From Deltaproteobacteria bacterium (GTDB lineage Bacteria; Desulfobacterota; Desulfobaccia; Desulfobaccales; 0-14-0-80-60-11): a DNA stretch of 33,642 bases. Below, in pieces: positions 1-7,624 of this stretch. Positions within the stretch are counted from its first letter, which is position 1, and the number at the start of each line of letters is the position of its first letter. The position numbers and the translations under genes were made by a program. The notes beneath the pieces were generated by a model. That model had not been told where the DNA came from. It worked only from the letters and a program-made list of their open reading frames with translations, and did not search any database. The stretch lies in contig VGSQ01000024.1 of NCBI GenBank assembly GCA_016874975.1, positions 1 to 33,642 of the forward strand, read 5' to 3'.

Positions 1-1
1 C

Positions 2-97
2 GTGTTGGAAAAATTGGCATCAAATCTCTCTGGATTTAAGGGAGCCTCCACGCAAGAGGCTGTTACAAATAGATATTTTAAAGAAATTGTCAGTTGA
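2..97 (+). CDS. Possible 3' end of a truncated gene at the window edge
   Basis: An open frame enters from the left edge and runs 31 codons to a TGA, ending in NRYFKEIVS. The first 120 bases are clearly AT-richer than the rest of the window, which fits a foreign or mobile gene tail. No family is recognised, and the stretch is short enough to be open by chance. Confidence 0.2.
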   Translation: MLEKLASNLSGFKGASTQEAVTNRYFKEIVS

Positions 98-130
98 ACA
101 CTGATCCTTAAGTTAGCGCTTATGCCCATC

Positions 131-530
131 GGGGGAGAGGGGGATAAGGAACTTTTCATAGCAGTTACTCATGGGCCTGAGGCCCACTCGCAAAGCATGA
201 AAAGTTCTCCCCCTCACCCCAGCCCTCTCCCCCGCCGGGGGAGAGGGGGATAAGGAACTTTTCATAGCAGTTGCGCATGAGCCTTCGGCTCACTCGCAAA
301 GCATGAAAAGTTTTCCCCCGCACCCCAGCCCTCTCCCCCGCCGGGGGAGAGGGGGGATAAGGAACTTTTCATAGCAGCAGTTGCGCATGAGCCTTCGGCT
401 CACTCGCAAAGCATGAAAAGTTTTCCCCCGCACCCCAGCCCTCTCCCCCGCCGGGGGAGAGGGGGGATAAGGAACTTTTCATAGCAGTCCCTCATGGGCC
501 CTTGGCCCGCCCGGAACCCATGAAAAGGCC
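131..530. repeat. Tandem array of about 106-110 bp palindromic units
   Basis: Four units begin at about 131, 237, 343 and 453 (spacing 106, 106 and 110); the last diverges after about 490. Each unit carries two inverted repeats. One has arms AACTTTTCAT and ATGAAAAGTT around a smaller GAGCC/GGCTC hairpin. The other is CCCTCTCCCCC/GGGGGAGAGGG. Units 2 and 3 are nearly identical, so duplication is recent. Relatives of the parts occur near 614-670, 18300-18370, 28611-28720 and inside the coding linker near 31700. Confidence 0.9.
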
Positions 531-725
531 GGTGGGGCATGCGTCTCTGCCCGCCGCCTTTGGGCACAGGCTTTCAGCCTGTGCGCTGCACCGGCAAGAT
601 GCCGGCGCCACCAAGAACTTTTCAAGACAGTTACTCATGAGCCTTGGGCTCACCCATAAATTATGAAAAGTTAAGCATCCTTACGGTGCGCAGTGCGCAC
701 CCTACAAAAAACTTTTCGAAGCAGG
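531..725. repeat. Dispersed palindromic repeats before the zinc-ribbon gene
   Basis: No gene is seen here. The stretch holds a GGTGGGGC...GCCCGCC type repeat (531-560), a hairpin CACCGGCAAGATGCCGGCG (589-607), a partial array-type unit (about 614-670) and a GGTGCGCAGTGCGCACC palindrome (about 685-701). Similar pieces recur near 2210-2250, 8117-8155, 13209-13225, 15395-15515 and 31636-31660. Confidence 0.7.
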
Positions 726-835
726 GTATTGACATTTCTCGAATATTCCCGTTTGATGCAGGCATCCGATGATTCTGACGGCAGGCCCAGCCCGGTTCGC
801 CACGATGGCCGGGTCGACGGAAGCGGAGGTTGAAG

Positions 836-1813
836 ATGCCCCAATGTCCCCATTGTCAGGCGACGGTGATAGAAGGCCAGCGCTATTGCGGCGAGTGCGA
901 AAGCTATCTGCTCCAACCTGAGGGAGGGAATATCGTCTGCCCGCAGTGCGGCATCCGGGTGGCGCCGGGACAGGAGGTCTGTCACAAGTGCAATGCCGGC
1001 TTGCCCGCCGCAGGTGCGGCCCTCACTTCCGGCCTCGCGGCGCCGCCGGAATCGCCCCGGCCCCCGACGCCGGAGCCGCCCCGTATGCAGCCCCAGGCCC
1101 CGCCTCCCGGCAACCCGGGGCGCCCTTCACTGCCCCCCTGGATATATTTCATCCTGGGGGGCATGTCGGCCCTCATCGTGGTGCTGGCGGTTCTGCTTTA
1201 TGTCAAGGTCCAGGCCCCAAGCCCGCCTCCGGCGCCAGCCCCCGTGGCGGCTTTGCCCGCCAAACCGCCGGCGCCGACTCCAGAGCCCCAGCCGGCCAAA
1301 CCTGAACCGCCCAAGCCTGAGCCAGCCAAACCGGAGGCTCCTCAGCCTGAGCCGGCCAAGCCCGAAGCGCCCAAACCGGAACCCGCCAAACCGGAAACCC
1401 CGGAGGTGAAACCGGCGACGCCCGAGACCTTCGAGCCCAAGGCCGAGCCCCCCAAGGAGGCCTCCCTGCAGGAGCAGTTGGAAGGCATGTTGAAAGACTT
1501 GCGGGAGGCGCAGCTCAAGAAGGACATCATTCTATACCTGAGCTGCTACTCCTACCTCTTTCCCAACCTGGACCAGAAACGCAAAGACGCCCTGCGCTAC
1601 TGGGAAAGATTCACCTTTCACCAGCTCATGTTTTCGCTGGAGGACGTGAAGGCCATGGGCGAGGACAAGGCCTACGCCAAGGTCACCTGGGAAATTCAGG
1701 TGCAGGGAATGAGATCGGAGGAATCGGAGGAAATCACCCAGATCTATAAGGTGGGGTTCTCCAGAGAACTGGGCAGATGGCGCATCCGCTCCCTGAGGGA
1801 GGTGGAGGAGTAG
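836..1813 (+). CDS. Zinc-ribbon, single-pass membrane protein with Pro/Lys/Glu repeats
   Basis: About 325 residues. The N-terminus carries CxxC pairs (CPHC, CGEC, CPQC, CHKC) forming a double zinc ribbon over roughly residues 4-55. A proline-rich spacer follows, then one hydrophobic segment near 105-125 (YFILGGMSALIVVLAVLLYV). Next is a run of KPEPPKPEPAKPEAP repeats (about 140-205), and a C-terminal domain of about 110 residues resembling the NTF2-like/DUF4440 fold. ATG 836 is preferred over the in-frame TTG six bases upstream because GGAGG (825-829) lies 6 bases before it. The Pro/Lys/Glu stretch resembles TonB-like periplasm-spanning linkers, so the C-terminal domain is probably extracytoplasmic. 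Function is unknown; the architecture is clear and the C-terminal assignment is weak. Confidence 0.8.
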   Translation: MPQCPHCQATVIEGQRYCGECESYLLQPEGGNIVCPQCGIRVAPGQEVCHKCNAGLPAAGAALTSGLAAPPESPRPPTPEPPRMQPQAPPPGNPGRPSLPPWIYFILGGMSALIVVLAVLLYVKVQAPSPPPAPAPVAALPAKPPAPTPEPQPAKPEPPKPEPAKPEAPQPEPAKPEAPKPEPAKPETPEVKPATPETFEPKAEPPKEASLQEQLEGMLKDLREAQLKKDIILYLSCYSYLFPNLDQKRKDALRYWERFTFHQLMFSLEDVKAMGEDKAYAKVTWEIQVQGMRSEESEEITQIYKVGFSRELGRWRIRSLREVEE

Positions 1814-2286
1814 GCGGGCGACCGTTCCTCATTCTCCTCTCCACCGGACCGAGCATTACCCGGGAATGTGGGAGAAGGAATGAGGTGGGGCAAAACCCAC
1901 CCTTTGAGATCTGGCCGGGCGAACGGCGGGATGCGCTTTGCTTTCCAGCCCTACAGCGCATTACTGTCCGGTAGGGGTCTTGTCATGACCCGATTTTAAG
2001 CCCCCTCCCACCGTGGGGAGGGGGCTTAAAACCAGGCACTTGCAAAATCCCTACCGGACAGCACTGTCCAGGGAACATCTTTTTCTGCGCAGCGCTTGGG
2101 GGTCAGCCCGAATTGCGAGGCTCTCGGGGACTTCTCCAGGGCAAAGCCGCCTCTCAGGCAATTTCCGGACCGGACAGTGCTGCCTACAGTCCTTAAAGCT
2201 CCTGAGCCGGGGCCTGGGCGGCGGGCGGGGACGCCCGCCCCACCGACCTTTTACCCCGCCGACCTTTTCATGTGTTATGAGGGGGA
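1814..2286. repeat. Intergenic repeat region with a nested palindrome at 1964-2061
   Basis: No gene is supported. Outer arms CTGTCCGGTAGGG (1964-1976) and CCCTACCGGACAG (2049-2061) are exact complements. They enclose a second perfect 16-bp palindrome (1994-2009 with 2016-2031, arm TTTTAAGCCCCCTCCC). No T-run follows, so it does not look like a standard terminator. About 1850-1890 resembles the left end of the 233-bp element at 30110. About 2210-2250 holds a GC-rich inverted repeat also seen at 8117-8155. Confidence 0.8.
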
Positions 2287-2694
2287 CTACAACACAATAT
2301 CTTGGGCGTACGTGGCCAGGGCGTCATGGGGGATCTGGCAAAAGCGTTTGACCAGCATCACCAGATAGCGGTAGAAAATCCCGCCCTCCAGGGAGAGATC
2401 GTAATCGAACCGTAACAAGTCGCCCGAAACCGTGGCTCGCACAATGTTAAACCCCATGTTGATTTGATTCACCACGTCCAGTTTGGTCAAATCAGGCGCA
2501 TCGGGGGAGAACTTAAAAAACGCGGCCAGGGTGATCTTCCGCCGTTCTTTATCGATCGTTATCCAGCATGAACATTTTTCCCTCACCTTGATGTCGCCGT
2601 CCGGTTCAATCGAGGCGTCCATGTAAGCGGCATCAAAAAGTCCTTTTACCATCTCTTGAGAAACATTATCGACGGTAATGACACCTTCTGACAT
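2287..2694 (-). CDS. YbjN-like small protein
   Basis: 135 residues, cytoplasmic, no signal peptide. The pattern fits the YbjN / secretion-chaperone-like fold. An N-terminal helix (VSQEMVKGLFDAAY) is followed by strands with a negatively charged turn (EPDGDIKV, WITIDKERRKITL). Then come LTKLDVVNQINMGFNIVRATV and a closing segment LSLEGGIFYRYLVMLVKRF, matching the family's 'LEGG' helix start. The ATG is preceded by a strong GGAGG-type ribosome site in the 2695-2705 region. It lies upstream of meaB in the same direction with a 168-base gap, so co-transcription is not certain. YbjN proteins have been linked to stress and motility regulation in enterobacteria; the role here is unknown. Confidence 0.65.
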   Translation of the reverse strand: MSEGVITVDNVSQEMVKGLFDAAYMDASIEPDGDIKVREKCSCWITIDKERRKITLAAFFKFSPDAPDLTKLDVVNQINMGFNIVRATVSGDLLRFDYDLSLEGGIFYRYLVMLVKRFCQIPHDALATYAQDIVL

Positions 2695-2862
2695 CTCCCC
2701 CCTCCTTCATGGTGATCAGCATGCAGCAGCTCTGGCCGGGGATTTTCCCGCCAGAGGGATGGATGTACTATAGACCCTGGAGGCCGGGAGCATCAAGGGG
2801 AAAATGCCCGCCTCGATGATCCAGGGGCTCCCGTCCCTGACGCCAACCTGAATCCTCCCCCC

Positions 2863-3834
2863 TCACTCCGACCTGTCCAGACAGGTCCGGATCATCTCCT
2901 CGCAGGCGCTGTAGGGGTCGGTCCGGCGGGCCAGGATGGCCTCCACCGCGGCCTCCAGGCGGCCGTCCTGGTCGAGCCGCCGCACCAGGCGCCGGAAGAC
3001 CCCTTCCTTGAGCAGTTCCAGAAATTCCTGGCGCACGTGGCCCCGGCGGGCCGCGGCCAGGGCCCGCCCCTGGTCCCGGTGCAGAAATTCCCGGTGTTCC
3101 CGGACGCCTTCCAGCAGTTCGGCCACGCCCACATCATCCTTGGCCTGGGTGAGATAGACCCGGGGCTGCCAGCTTTCGGGGTCCCGGCCCCGGCGCATGT
3201 CCAGCATCATGAGCAGGTCCTGGCGGGTGCGGTCCGCACCTTCCCGGTCCGCCTTGTTGACCACCAGCAGGTCCGCCACCTCCAGCAGGCCCGCCTTCAG
3301 GGCCTGAATGTCGTCCCCCAGGCCGGGCACGGTGACCACGATGGTGGTGTCCGCGGTGGCGGCGATCTCCACTTCGTCCTGGCCCACCCCCACCGTTTCG
3401 GCCAGGAGCACGTCCTTGCCCATGGCGTCCAGCACGGTGAGCACCGCCCGGGTGGAGGCGGTCAGCCCCCCGAAGTGGCCCCGGGTGGCCAGGGAGCGGA
3501 TGAAGACGCCCGGGTCGGTGGCGTGGCGCTGCATGCGGATGCGGTCTCCCAGGATGGCCCCCCCGGAAAAGGGGCTGGTGGGGTCCACCGCCACCACCCC
3601 CACGGTGCGTCCGTCGGCCCGCAGGCGCTGGATGAGCCGGTCGGTCAGGGTGCTCTTGCCCACTCCCGGCGAGCCGGTGACGCCGATGAGATGGGCCCGG
3701 CCGCTGTTGGGATAGAGGCCTTTGAGCACCTCCCGGGCGCCGGGGACGCCGTCGTCCAGGTCCCGCATGAGCCGGGCCGCGGCCCGTACGTCCCCGGCCA
3801 GAATCCTGTCCACCACCTGCTGCACGTCAGCCAT
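2863..3834 (-). CDS. meaB: Methylmalonyl-CoA mutase-associated GTPase MeaB
   Basis: 323 residues, the usual family length. MeaB is a G3E P-loop GTPase that protects and reloads adenosylcobalamin-dependent acyl-CoA mutases. Visible motifs are Walker A GSPGVGKS (54-61), the switch segment DPTSPFSGGAILGDR (84-98), ETVGVGQ (146-152) and the guanine-specificity motif NKAD (193-196). The start at 3834 has AGGAG about 5 bases upstream. No mutase subunit gene lies in the window, so the partner must be elsewhere. In fatty-acid- and propionate-oxidising deltaproteobacteria this protein serves the methylmalonyl-CoA branch of propionate metabolism; that role is inferred. Confidence 0.95.
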   Translation of the reverse strand: MADVQQVVDRILAGDVRAAARLMRDLDDGVPGAREVLKGLYPNSGRAHLIGVTGSPGVGKSTLTDRLIQRLRADGRTVGVVAVDPTSPFSGGAILGDRIRMQRHATDPGVFIRSLATRGHFGGLTASTRAVLTVLDAMGKDVLLAETVGVGQDEVEIAATADTTIVVTVPGLGDDIQALKAGLLEVADLLVVNKADREGADRTRQDLLMMLDMRRGRDPESWQPRVYLTQAKDDVGVAELLEGVREHREFLHRDQGRALAAARRGHVRQEFLELLKEGVFRRLVRRLDQDGRLEAAVEAILARRTDPYSACEEMIRTCLDRSE

Positions 3835-3900
3835 GTCCGCTCCTGTTCGAGAAGTTTTTCCCGCAGCCCGGGGCCTTTCGGGAATCAGCCTGGAGCTTGC

Positions 3901-3979
3901 AGCTTTTAGCTTTCAGCTTTAAGGGATTTCGGCGGGAGCAGAATCCCCTGCCTTGGCCTTTTCCTGAAAGCTGAAAGCT
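3901..3979. repeat. Inverted repeat between meaB and the ClpX-like gene
   Basis: Arms AGCTTTTAGCTTTCAG (3901-3916) and CTGAAAGCTGAAAGCT (3964-3979) are complementary with one mismatch. The spacer of 47 bases is GC-rich. This is a dispersed-type repeat; related AGCTTGCAGC words appear near 22550. The rest of 3835-4103 shows no gene. Confidence 0.7.
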
Positions 3980-4103
3980 GTTTCCATAATAAAATGAGTA
4001 CCGGATTTAATTCCCCCGGGCCTCCAGACCCCTCCCCCCGTCATCCCTGCAATATATTAAAGGGCAAAAATCATTGCAAGACCGGGCCGATTCCGCCTCG
4101 GCC

Positions 4104-4133
4104 TTGCGCCGGCCGAAGGGGCGGGGATATAAT
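4104..4133 (+). promoter_or_regulatory. Sigma70-type promoter placed for a leaderless transcript
   Basis: -35 TTGCGC (4104-4109), an 18-base spacer and a perfect -10 TATAAT (4128-4133). Only five bases (AAGGC) separate the -10 from the ATG at 4139. The expected start of transcription therefore falls on or next to the start codon. Confidence 0.6.
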
Positions 4134-4138
4134 AAGGC

Positions 4139-5941
4139 ATGGACGAAAGCAAACGGTCCCGCACGGCGCGCCAGTCCGCCGCCCAGGAGCGCCTGGACAA
4201 GGTACCGGACCAGAAGGAACTGGAACGGGAGATCAGTGATTACCTCACCAAAAAATACGGCAGCCGCATCAAGGTCATCTCCCCGTACTGGGTGGCCAAG
4301 GTGGACCGGGAGGGCAAGAGTGCGGGCAAGGGCGGCAAGCTCAGCCAGATCGACTTCGACCTGAAGCCCGAAGAGCTGGAAGCCTACCTCAACGAATACG
4401 TCATCAAACAGGAAGACGCCAAGAGCATCCTGGCCACCAAAATCTGCACCCACTTCAACAAGATCCGCCATTGCCTGGACCAGGGCCGGGAGCCCGAACC
4501 CGGCGTGGGCGCCATCAAGAACAACATCATCCTCGTCGGCCCCACCGGCGTGGGCAAGACCTATCTGGTGAAACTCATCGCCAAGAAGCTGGGCGTGCCC
4601 TTCGTCAAGGGGGACGCCACCAAATTCAGCGAGACGGGCTACGTGGGCGGCGATGTGGAGGATCTGGTGCGGGACCTGGTGTACGCCGCCGGCGACGACC
4701 TGGAGCTGGCCCAATACGGCATCATCTACATCGACGAAATCGACAAGATCGCTTCGTCCGGCTCCGTGTGGGGGCCCGACGTCTCCCGCACCGGGGTGCA
4801 GCGGGCCCTGCTCAAGCCCATGGAAGAGACGGAGGTGGACCTGAAGGTGCCCCACGACCCCGTCTCCCAGATCCAGGCCATCGAGCAGTACCGGCGCACC
4901 GGCAAGAAGGAAAAGCGCACCGTCAACACCCGGCACATCCTCTTTATCGTCAGCGGGGCCTTCAACGGTCTGGAAAGAATCGTGCGGGAACGCCTGAGCA
5001 AGAAGCAGATCGGCTTCGGCAAGGCCATCACCACCAAGGAGGCGGAGCGCCGGTTGCTGAAACAGGTCAACGCCGAGGACCTCATCAAATACGGCTTCGA
5101 ATCGGAATTCGTGGGACGCCTGCCGGTCATCACCGTCCTGGAGGAGCTCAACGCGGACGACCTCTACCAGATCCTGGCCAACCCCCACAATCCCATCATC
5201 ACCAGCAAGAAGCGGGATTTCTCGGCCTACGGCATCGACATCAAGTTCGAAGACGAGGCGCTCAAGATGCTGGCCCAACGGGCCGCCAAAGAAAGGACCG
5301 GCGCCCGGGGCCTGGTGAGCGTCATCGAACGAATCCTCATCCAGTTTGAAAAACGCCTGCCCTCCACGGACATCCGCCAATTCCTGGTAACCCCCGAAGT
5401 GGTGGCCCAACCCGACGCGGAGTTGGAAAAACTCCTGGCCCGGGCCGACGACCCGGAGCGGGAGGCCCGCTTTCTCCGGGCCGGCCATCGGGAGCGGGAG
5501 GTGCTGCGGGAATCCATCTGGCGCCGGGAGCGGGAATTGCTGCACCGCTACCAGATGCCCCTCACCAGCTTCCGGGTGGAGATGCTCATCGATCAGTATC
5601 TCCATTGGGACGCGGACCTGAAGAGCGCCTTCGACGAACTGGGCCGCTTCCACCAGCAGGTGCGCCATTTTGAGGAGCGCTTCTCCGAGGAGCACGGCCT
5701 CACCCTGCACTTCGACGACGAGGCGGTGGACGAAATCCTCCACCAGGCCCTGACTCGGGAGACCTCGGCCTTCAAAATCTGCCAGGACCTCTCCAAAGAC
5801 CTGGAGCACGCCCTGAAACTGGTGCGGGACCGCACCTCCCAGGAGAGCTTCATCCTCAACCGGGAAGCCCTCCTCAACCTGGACGCCTACCTCAACCAGG
5901 TGATCCGGGACTACTACCAGAAGACCCTGTTCCGAGAGTAG
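4139..5941 (+). CDS. ClpX-like AAA+ unfoldase without the zinc-binding domain
   Basis: 600 residues against about 420 for ClpX. The AAA+ core (about 75-430) has Walker A GPTGVGKT (134-141), pore loop GYVG (167-170), Walker B IIYIDEID (195-202), arginine-finger region EFVGRLP (324-330) and sensor-2 GARGL (388-392). An IGFG loop (291-294) matches the ClpP-docking motif of ClpX, suggesting it can engage ClpP. The four-cysteine zinc domain at the ClpX N-terminus is absent and replaced by a charged 75-residue segment. Residues about 430-600 form a long, mostly helical, charged extension with no recognised match. It probably unfolds a specific set of substrates rather than being the housekeeping ClpX. 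ahbC follows after a 10-base gap, so the two are likely co-transcribed. No canonical ribosome site is seen, in line with the leaderless promoter. Confidence 0.85.
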   Translation: MDESKRSRTARQSAAQERLDKVPDQKELEREISDYLTKKYGSRIKVISPYWVAKVDREGKSAGKGGKLSQIDFDLKPEELEAYLNEYVIKQEDAKSILATKICTHFNKIRHCLDQGREPEPGVGAIKNNIILVGPTGVGKTYLVKLIAKKLGVPFVKGDATKFSETGYVGGDVEDLVRDLVYAAGDDLELAQYGIIYIDEIDKIASSGSVWGPDVSRTGVQRALLKPMEETEVDLKVPHDPVSQIQAIEQYRRTGKKEKRTVNTRHILFIVSGAFNGLERIVRERLSKKQIGFGKAITTKEAERRLLKQVNAEDLIKYGFESEFVGRLPVITVLEELNADDLYQILANPHNPIITSKKRDFSAYGIDIKFEDEALKMLAQRAAKERTGARGLVSVIERILIQFEKRLPSTDIRQFLVTPEVVAQPDAELEKLLARADDPEREARFLRAGHREREVLRESIWRRERELLHRYQMPLTSFRVEMLIDQYLHWDADLKSAFDELGRFHQQVRHFEERFSEEHGLTLHFDDEAVDEILHQALTRETSAFKICQDLSKDLEHALKLVRDRTSQESFILNREALLNLDAYLNQVIRDYYQKTLFRE

Positions 5942-5951
5942 GCGGGTCTCT

Positions 5952-7142
5952 ATGATCGGCGTCTCCAAACTCTATTGCGGCGCGGTGGAGCCCGGCGACG
6001 TGCTGCGTTACCGGCGCCATTCCGGCAGCCTGCCCTCCCACCTGCTGCAATTTTCCGCAGACAAGCGCCCCGTGGTGGTGTGGAACGTCACCCGGCGCTG
6101 CAACCTGAAATGCCGCCACTGCTACGCCCACGCCGGGGCCCTGGCTGCGCCCGATGAACTGACCACTGCCGAAGCCCTGGCCCTGCTGGAGGACCTGCGC
6201 GACTTCGGCGTGCCCGTGATGCTCTTCTCCGGCGGCGAGCCCCTGATGCGGCCTGATCTCTTTGATCTGGTCGCCAAAACCGTCAGCTTCGGCATGCGGG
6301 CCGTCATTTCCACCAACGGCACCCTCATCACCCCGGAGGTGGCCCGGGACCTGCAAAAGCTGGGGCTTTCCTACGTGGGCATCAGCCTGGACGGCGCCGA
6401 GGCCACCCACGACGACTTCCGGGGGCAGGCCGGGTCCTTCGCCCAGGCCATGGCCGGGGTGCATAATTGCCAGGCGGTGGGCCTCAAAGTGGGCCTGCGC
6501 TTCACGGTGAGCCGCCTCAATTTCCGGGAAGTGGCGGCCATCTTCGACCTGGTGGAGGAGCACCGCATCCCCCGCATCTGCTTCTACCACCTGGTGTACG
6601 CCGGCCGGGGCAGCAAGCTGGTGGACCAGGCCCTGAGCCACGCCGAGACCCGGGAGCTGGTGGACCTCATCTGCGCCCGCACCCGGCGGCTCTTCGAGAT
6701 GGGCCGCCAGGCGGAGGTGCTCACCGTGGACAACCACGCCGACGGCCCGTACATCTACCTGAAACTCCTCCAGGAAGACCCGGCCCGGGCCGCCCGGGTG
6801 CTGGAGTTGCTCAAGATGAACGAAGGCAACAACTCGGGCCGGGGCATCGGCTGCGTCAGTTGGGACGGCGCGGTGCACGCCGACCAGTTCTGGCGGCACC
6901 ACAGCTTCGGGAACGTGCGGCAACGGCCCTTCAGCGCCATCTGGACGGATACCAGCGACCCTCTCCTCTCCCGCCTCAAGGACAAGAAGCGCTACATGAC
7001 CGGCCGGTGTGCTGCGTGCCGCTGGCTGGAGGTGTGCGGCGGCAACTTCCGGGTGCGGGCCGAGGCCCTGACCGGCGATCTTTGGGCCCCGGATCCGGCC
7101 TGCTACCTGACGGACGCGGAGATCAGCCGAGAGAAAACCTGA
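5952..7142 (+). CDS. ahbC: 12,18-didecarboxysiroheme deacetylase AhbC (radical SAM)
   Basis: 396 residues. AhbC removes the two acetate side chains from 12,18-didecarboxysiroheme to give Fe-coproporphyrin III in the siroheme-dependent heme pathway of sulfate reducers and archaea. The N-terminus MIGVSKLYCGAVEP and the block LPSHLLQFSADKRPVVVWNV are characteristic of this family. The radical SAM cluster is C50-x3-C54-x2-C57 (CNLKCRHC). FSGGEPLMRPD follows as the SAM-binding GGE motif. The C-terminus has SPASM-type cysteines in CVSWDGAVHADQFW, GRCAACRWLEVCGGNFR and PACYLTD, for an auxiliary cluster. Its partners AhbA/B and AhbD are not in the window. A paralogous radical SAM role cannot be fully excluded, but the N-terminal signature argues for AhbC rather than AhbD. 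Confidence 0.88.
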   Translation: MIGVSKLYCGAVEPGDVLRYRRHSGSLPSHLLQFSADKRPVVVWNVTRRCNLKCRHCYAHAGALAAPDELTTAEALALLEDLRDFGVPVMLFSGGEPLMRPDLFDLVAKTVSFGMRAVISTNGTLITPEVARDLQKLGLSYVGISLDGAEATHDDFRGQAGSFAQAMAGVHNCQAVGLKVGLRFTVSRLNFREVAAIFDLVEEHRIPRICFYHLVYAGRGSKLVDQALSHAETRELVDLICARTRRLFEMGRQAEVLTVDNHADGPYIYLKLLQEDPARAARVLELLKMNEGNNSGRGIGCVSWDGAVHADQFWRHHSFGNVRQRPFSAIWTDTSDPLLSRLKDKKRYMTGRCAACRWLEVCGGNFRVRAEALTGDLWAPDPACYLTDAEISREKT

Positions 7143-7153
7143 AAAGCGGCTTC

Positions 7154-7246
7154 TGGAGGGGCCGGGGGAGCAGAGGCTCCTGCGGCGCAGGCGTCTCGCC
7201 CGCGGGAACCTCCCCCGCACCAGGCCTGTCCGGTAAGGATTTTGCA
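7154..7246. repeat. Dispersed repeats downstream of ahbC
   Basis: A GC-rich block (GGCGCAGGCGTCTCGCCCG, within 7154-7219) recurs with changes at 29699-29763. It is followed by CTGTCCGGTAAGGATTTTGC at 7226-7245, a fragment related to the outer arm of the nested palindrome at 2049-2061 and its flank. No coding signal is seen between 7143 and 7373. Confidence 0.65.
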
Positions 7247-7308
7247 TGAACCGGATGTTCCAAAAAAAGAAGATCATAAAAGCGCCATAAGATATAAAGA
7301 AAATAGAA

Positions 7309-7327
7309 AGAAAATAGGGACAGACAC
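7309..7327 (+). repeat. 19-base direct repeat, copy 1
   Basis: AGAAAATAGGGACAGACAC occurs here and identically at 8087-8105 in the same orientation. In my recollection this motif often precedes REP-associated (Y1) transposase genes in deltaproteobacteria, and here it does. The two copies bracket the relic transposase, the small RNA candidate and hicAB. Confidence 0.75.
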
Positions 7328-7373
7328 TAATATTCTTGGCAGGAGCGGCTCTTTTTGATAGGTTGCCGCCACC

Positions 7374-7459
7374 ATGGGTCGTCAAGCCAGGGTCGTTTTT
7401 CCCCGGGTGCCCCATCATGTCACCCAGCGGGGTAATTACCGGCAGGACGTTTTCTTTGC
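7374..7459 (+). pseudogene. Truncated REP-associated (Y1/RAYT) transposase
   Basis: The first 28 codons or so encode MGRQARVVFPRVPHHVTQRGN followed by YRQDVFF. This is the conserved N-terminus of REP-associated tyrosine transposases; HVTQRGN begins the family signature. Similarity stops at about 7457, where the sequence changes to an apparent promoter and RNA gene. The HUH motif, catalytic tyrosine and the rest of the roughly 200-residue protein are missing. It is a dead fragment. Confidence 0.8.
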
Positions 7460-7483
7460 AGGGTGCGCATGGGGCGCCATAAT
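7456..7483 (+). promoter_or_regulatory. Candidate promoter of the 5S-like RNA
   Basis: -35 TTGCAG (7456-7461), a 16-base spacer and -10 CATAAT (7478-7483). The predicted transcription start is near 7490, exactly where similarity to the 5S rRNA 5' end begins. Confidence 0.45.
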
Positions 7484-7489
7484 TATTTA

Positions 7490-7607
7490 CTGGCTGGGGG
7501 TTATGCAGGCCCCGAGGCCAATAGAATCAGGCCTGGCCCTTAAGGCCGTCCCCGGAATTGGTGGGCGGTTGCCACCCTGATATGGGTGAGAGATAGGACG
7601 CCGCCGG
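7490..7607 (+). ncRNA. 5S-rRNA-like RNA candidate (118 nt)
   Basis: The length of 118 nt equals that of bacterial 5S rRNA. The 5' end CTGGCTG pairs with the 3' end CCGCCGG apart from one mismatch, like helix I. GAGGCC/GGCCTGG around a CCAATAGAATCA loop occupies the place of helix III and loop C. TTAAGGCC follows where 5S rRNA has its AAGTTAAGC. CACCC-loop-GGGTG, then GAGAGATAGGACGCCGCCGG, closely tracks the helix IV / loop E / helix I 3' strand of 5S (GAGAGTAGG...CGCCGCCGG). Loop C lacks the canonical CCGAAC, so it is unlikely to be the ordinary ribosomal copy. No 16S or 23S gene is nearby. It could be a decayed 5S gene, a 5S-derived regulatory RNA, or chance similarity. Confidence 0.4.
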
Positions 7608-7624
7608 AGCTCATTCATAGCCCC

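Noticed and set aside
131-530. CRISPR array
   Set aside because: Units are about 106-110 bp and repeat as whole blocks without unique spacers; no cas genes are in the window.
1994-2031. Rho-independent terminator
   Set aside because: The stem is perfect, but it lies about 180 bases after the gene, has no T-run beyond the stem and is nested in a larger palindrome.
4007-5968. 653-residue open frame on the minus strand opposite the ClpX-like gene
   Set aside because: It is the antisense shadow of a strongly conserved AAA+ gene in GC-rich DNA; its product is repetitive in G, V, L and H with no family signature.
5892-7418. 508-residue minus-strand frame opposite ahbC
   Set aside because: Antisense of a clear radical SAM gene; low-complexity composition and no ribosome site.
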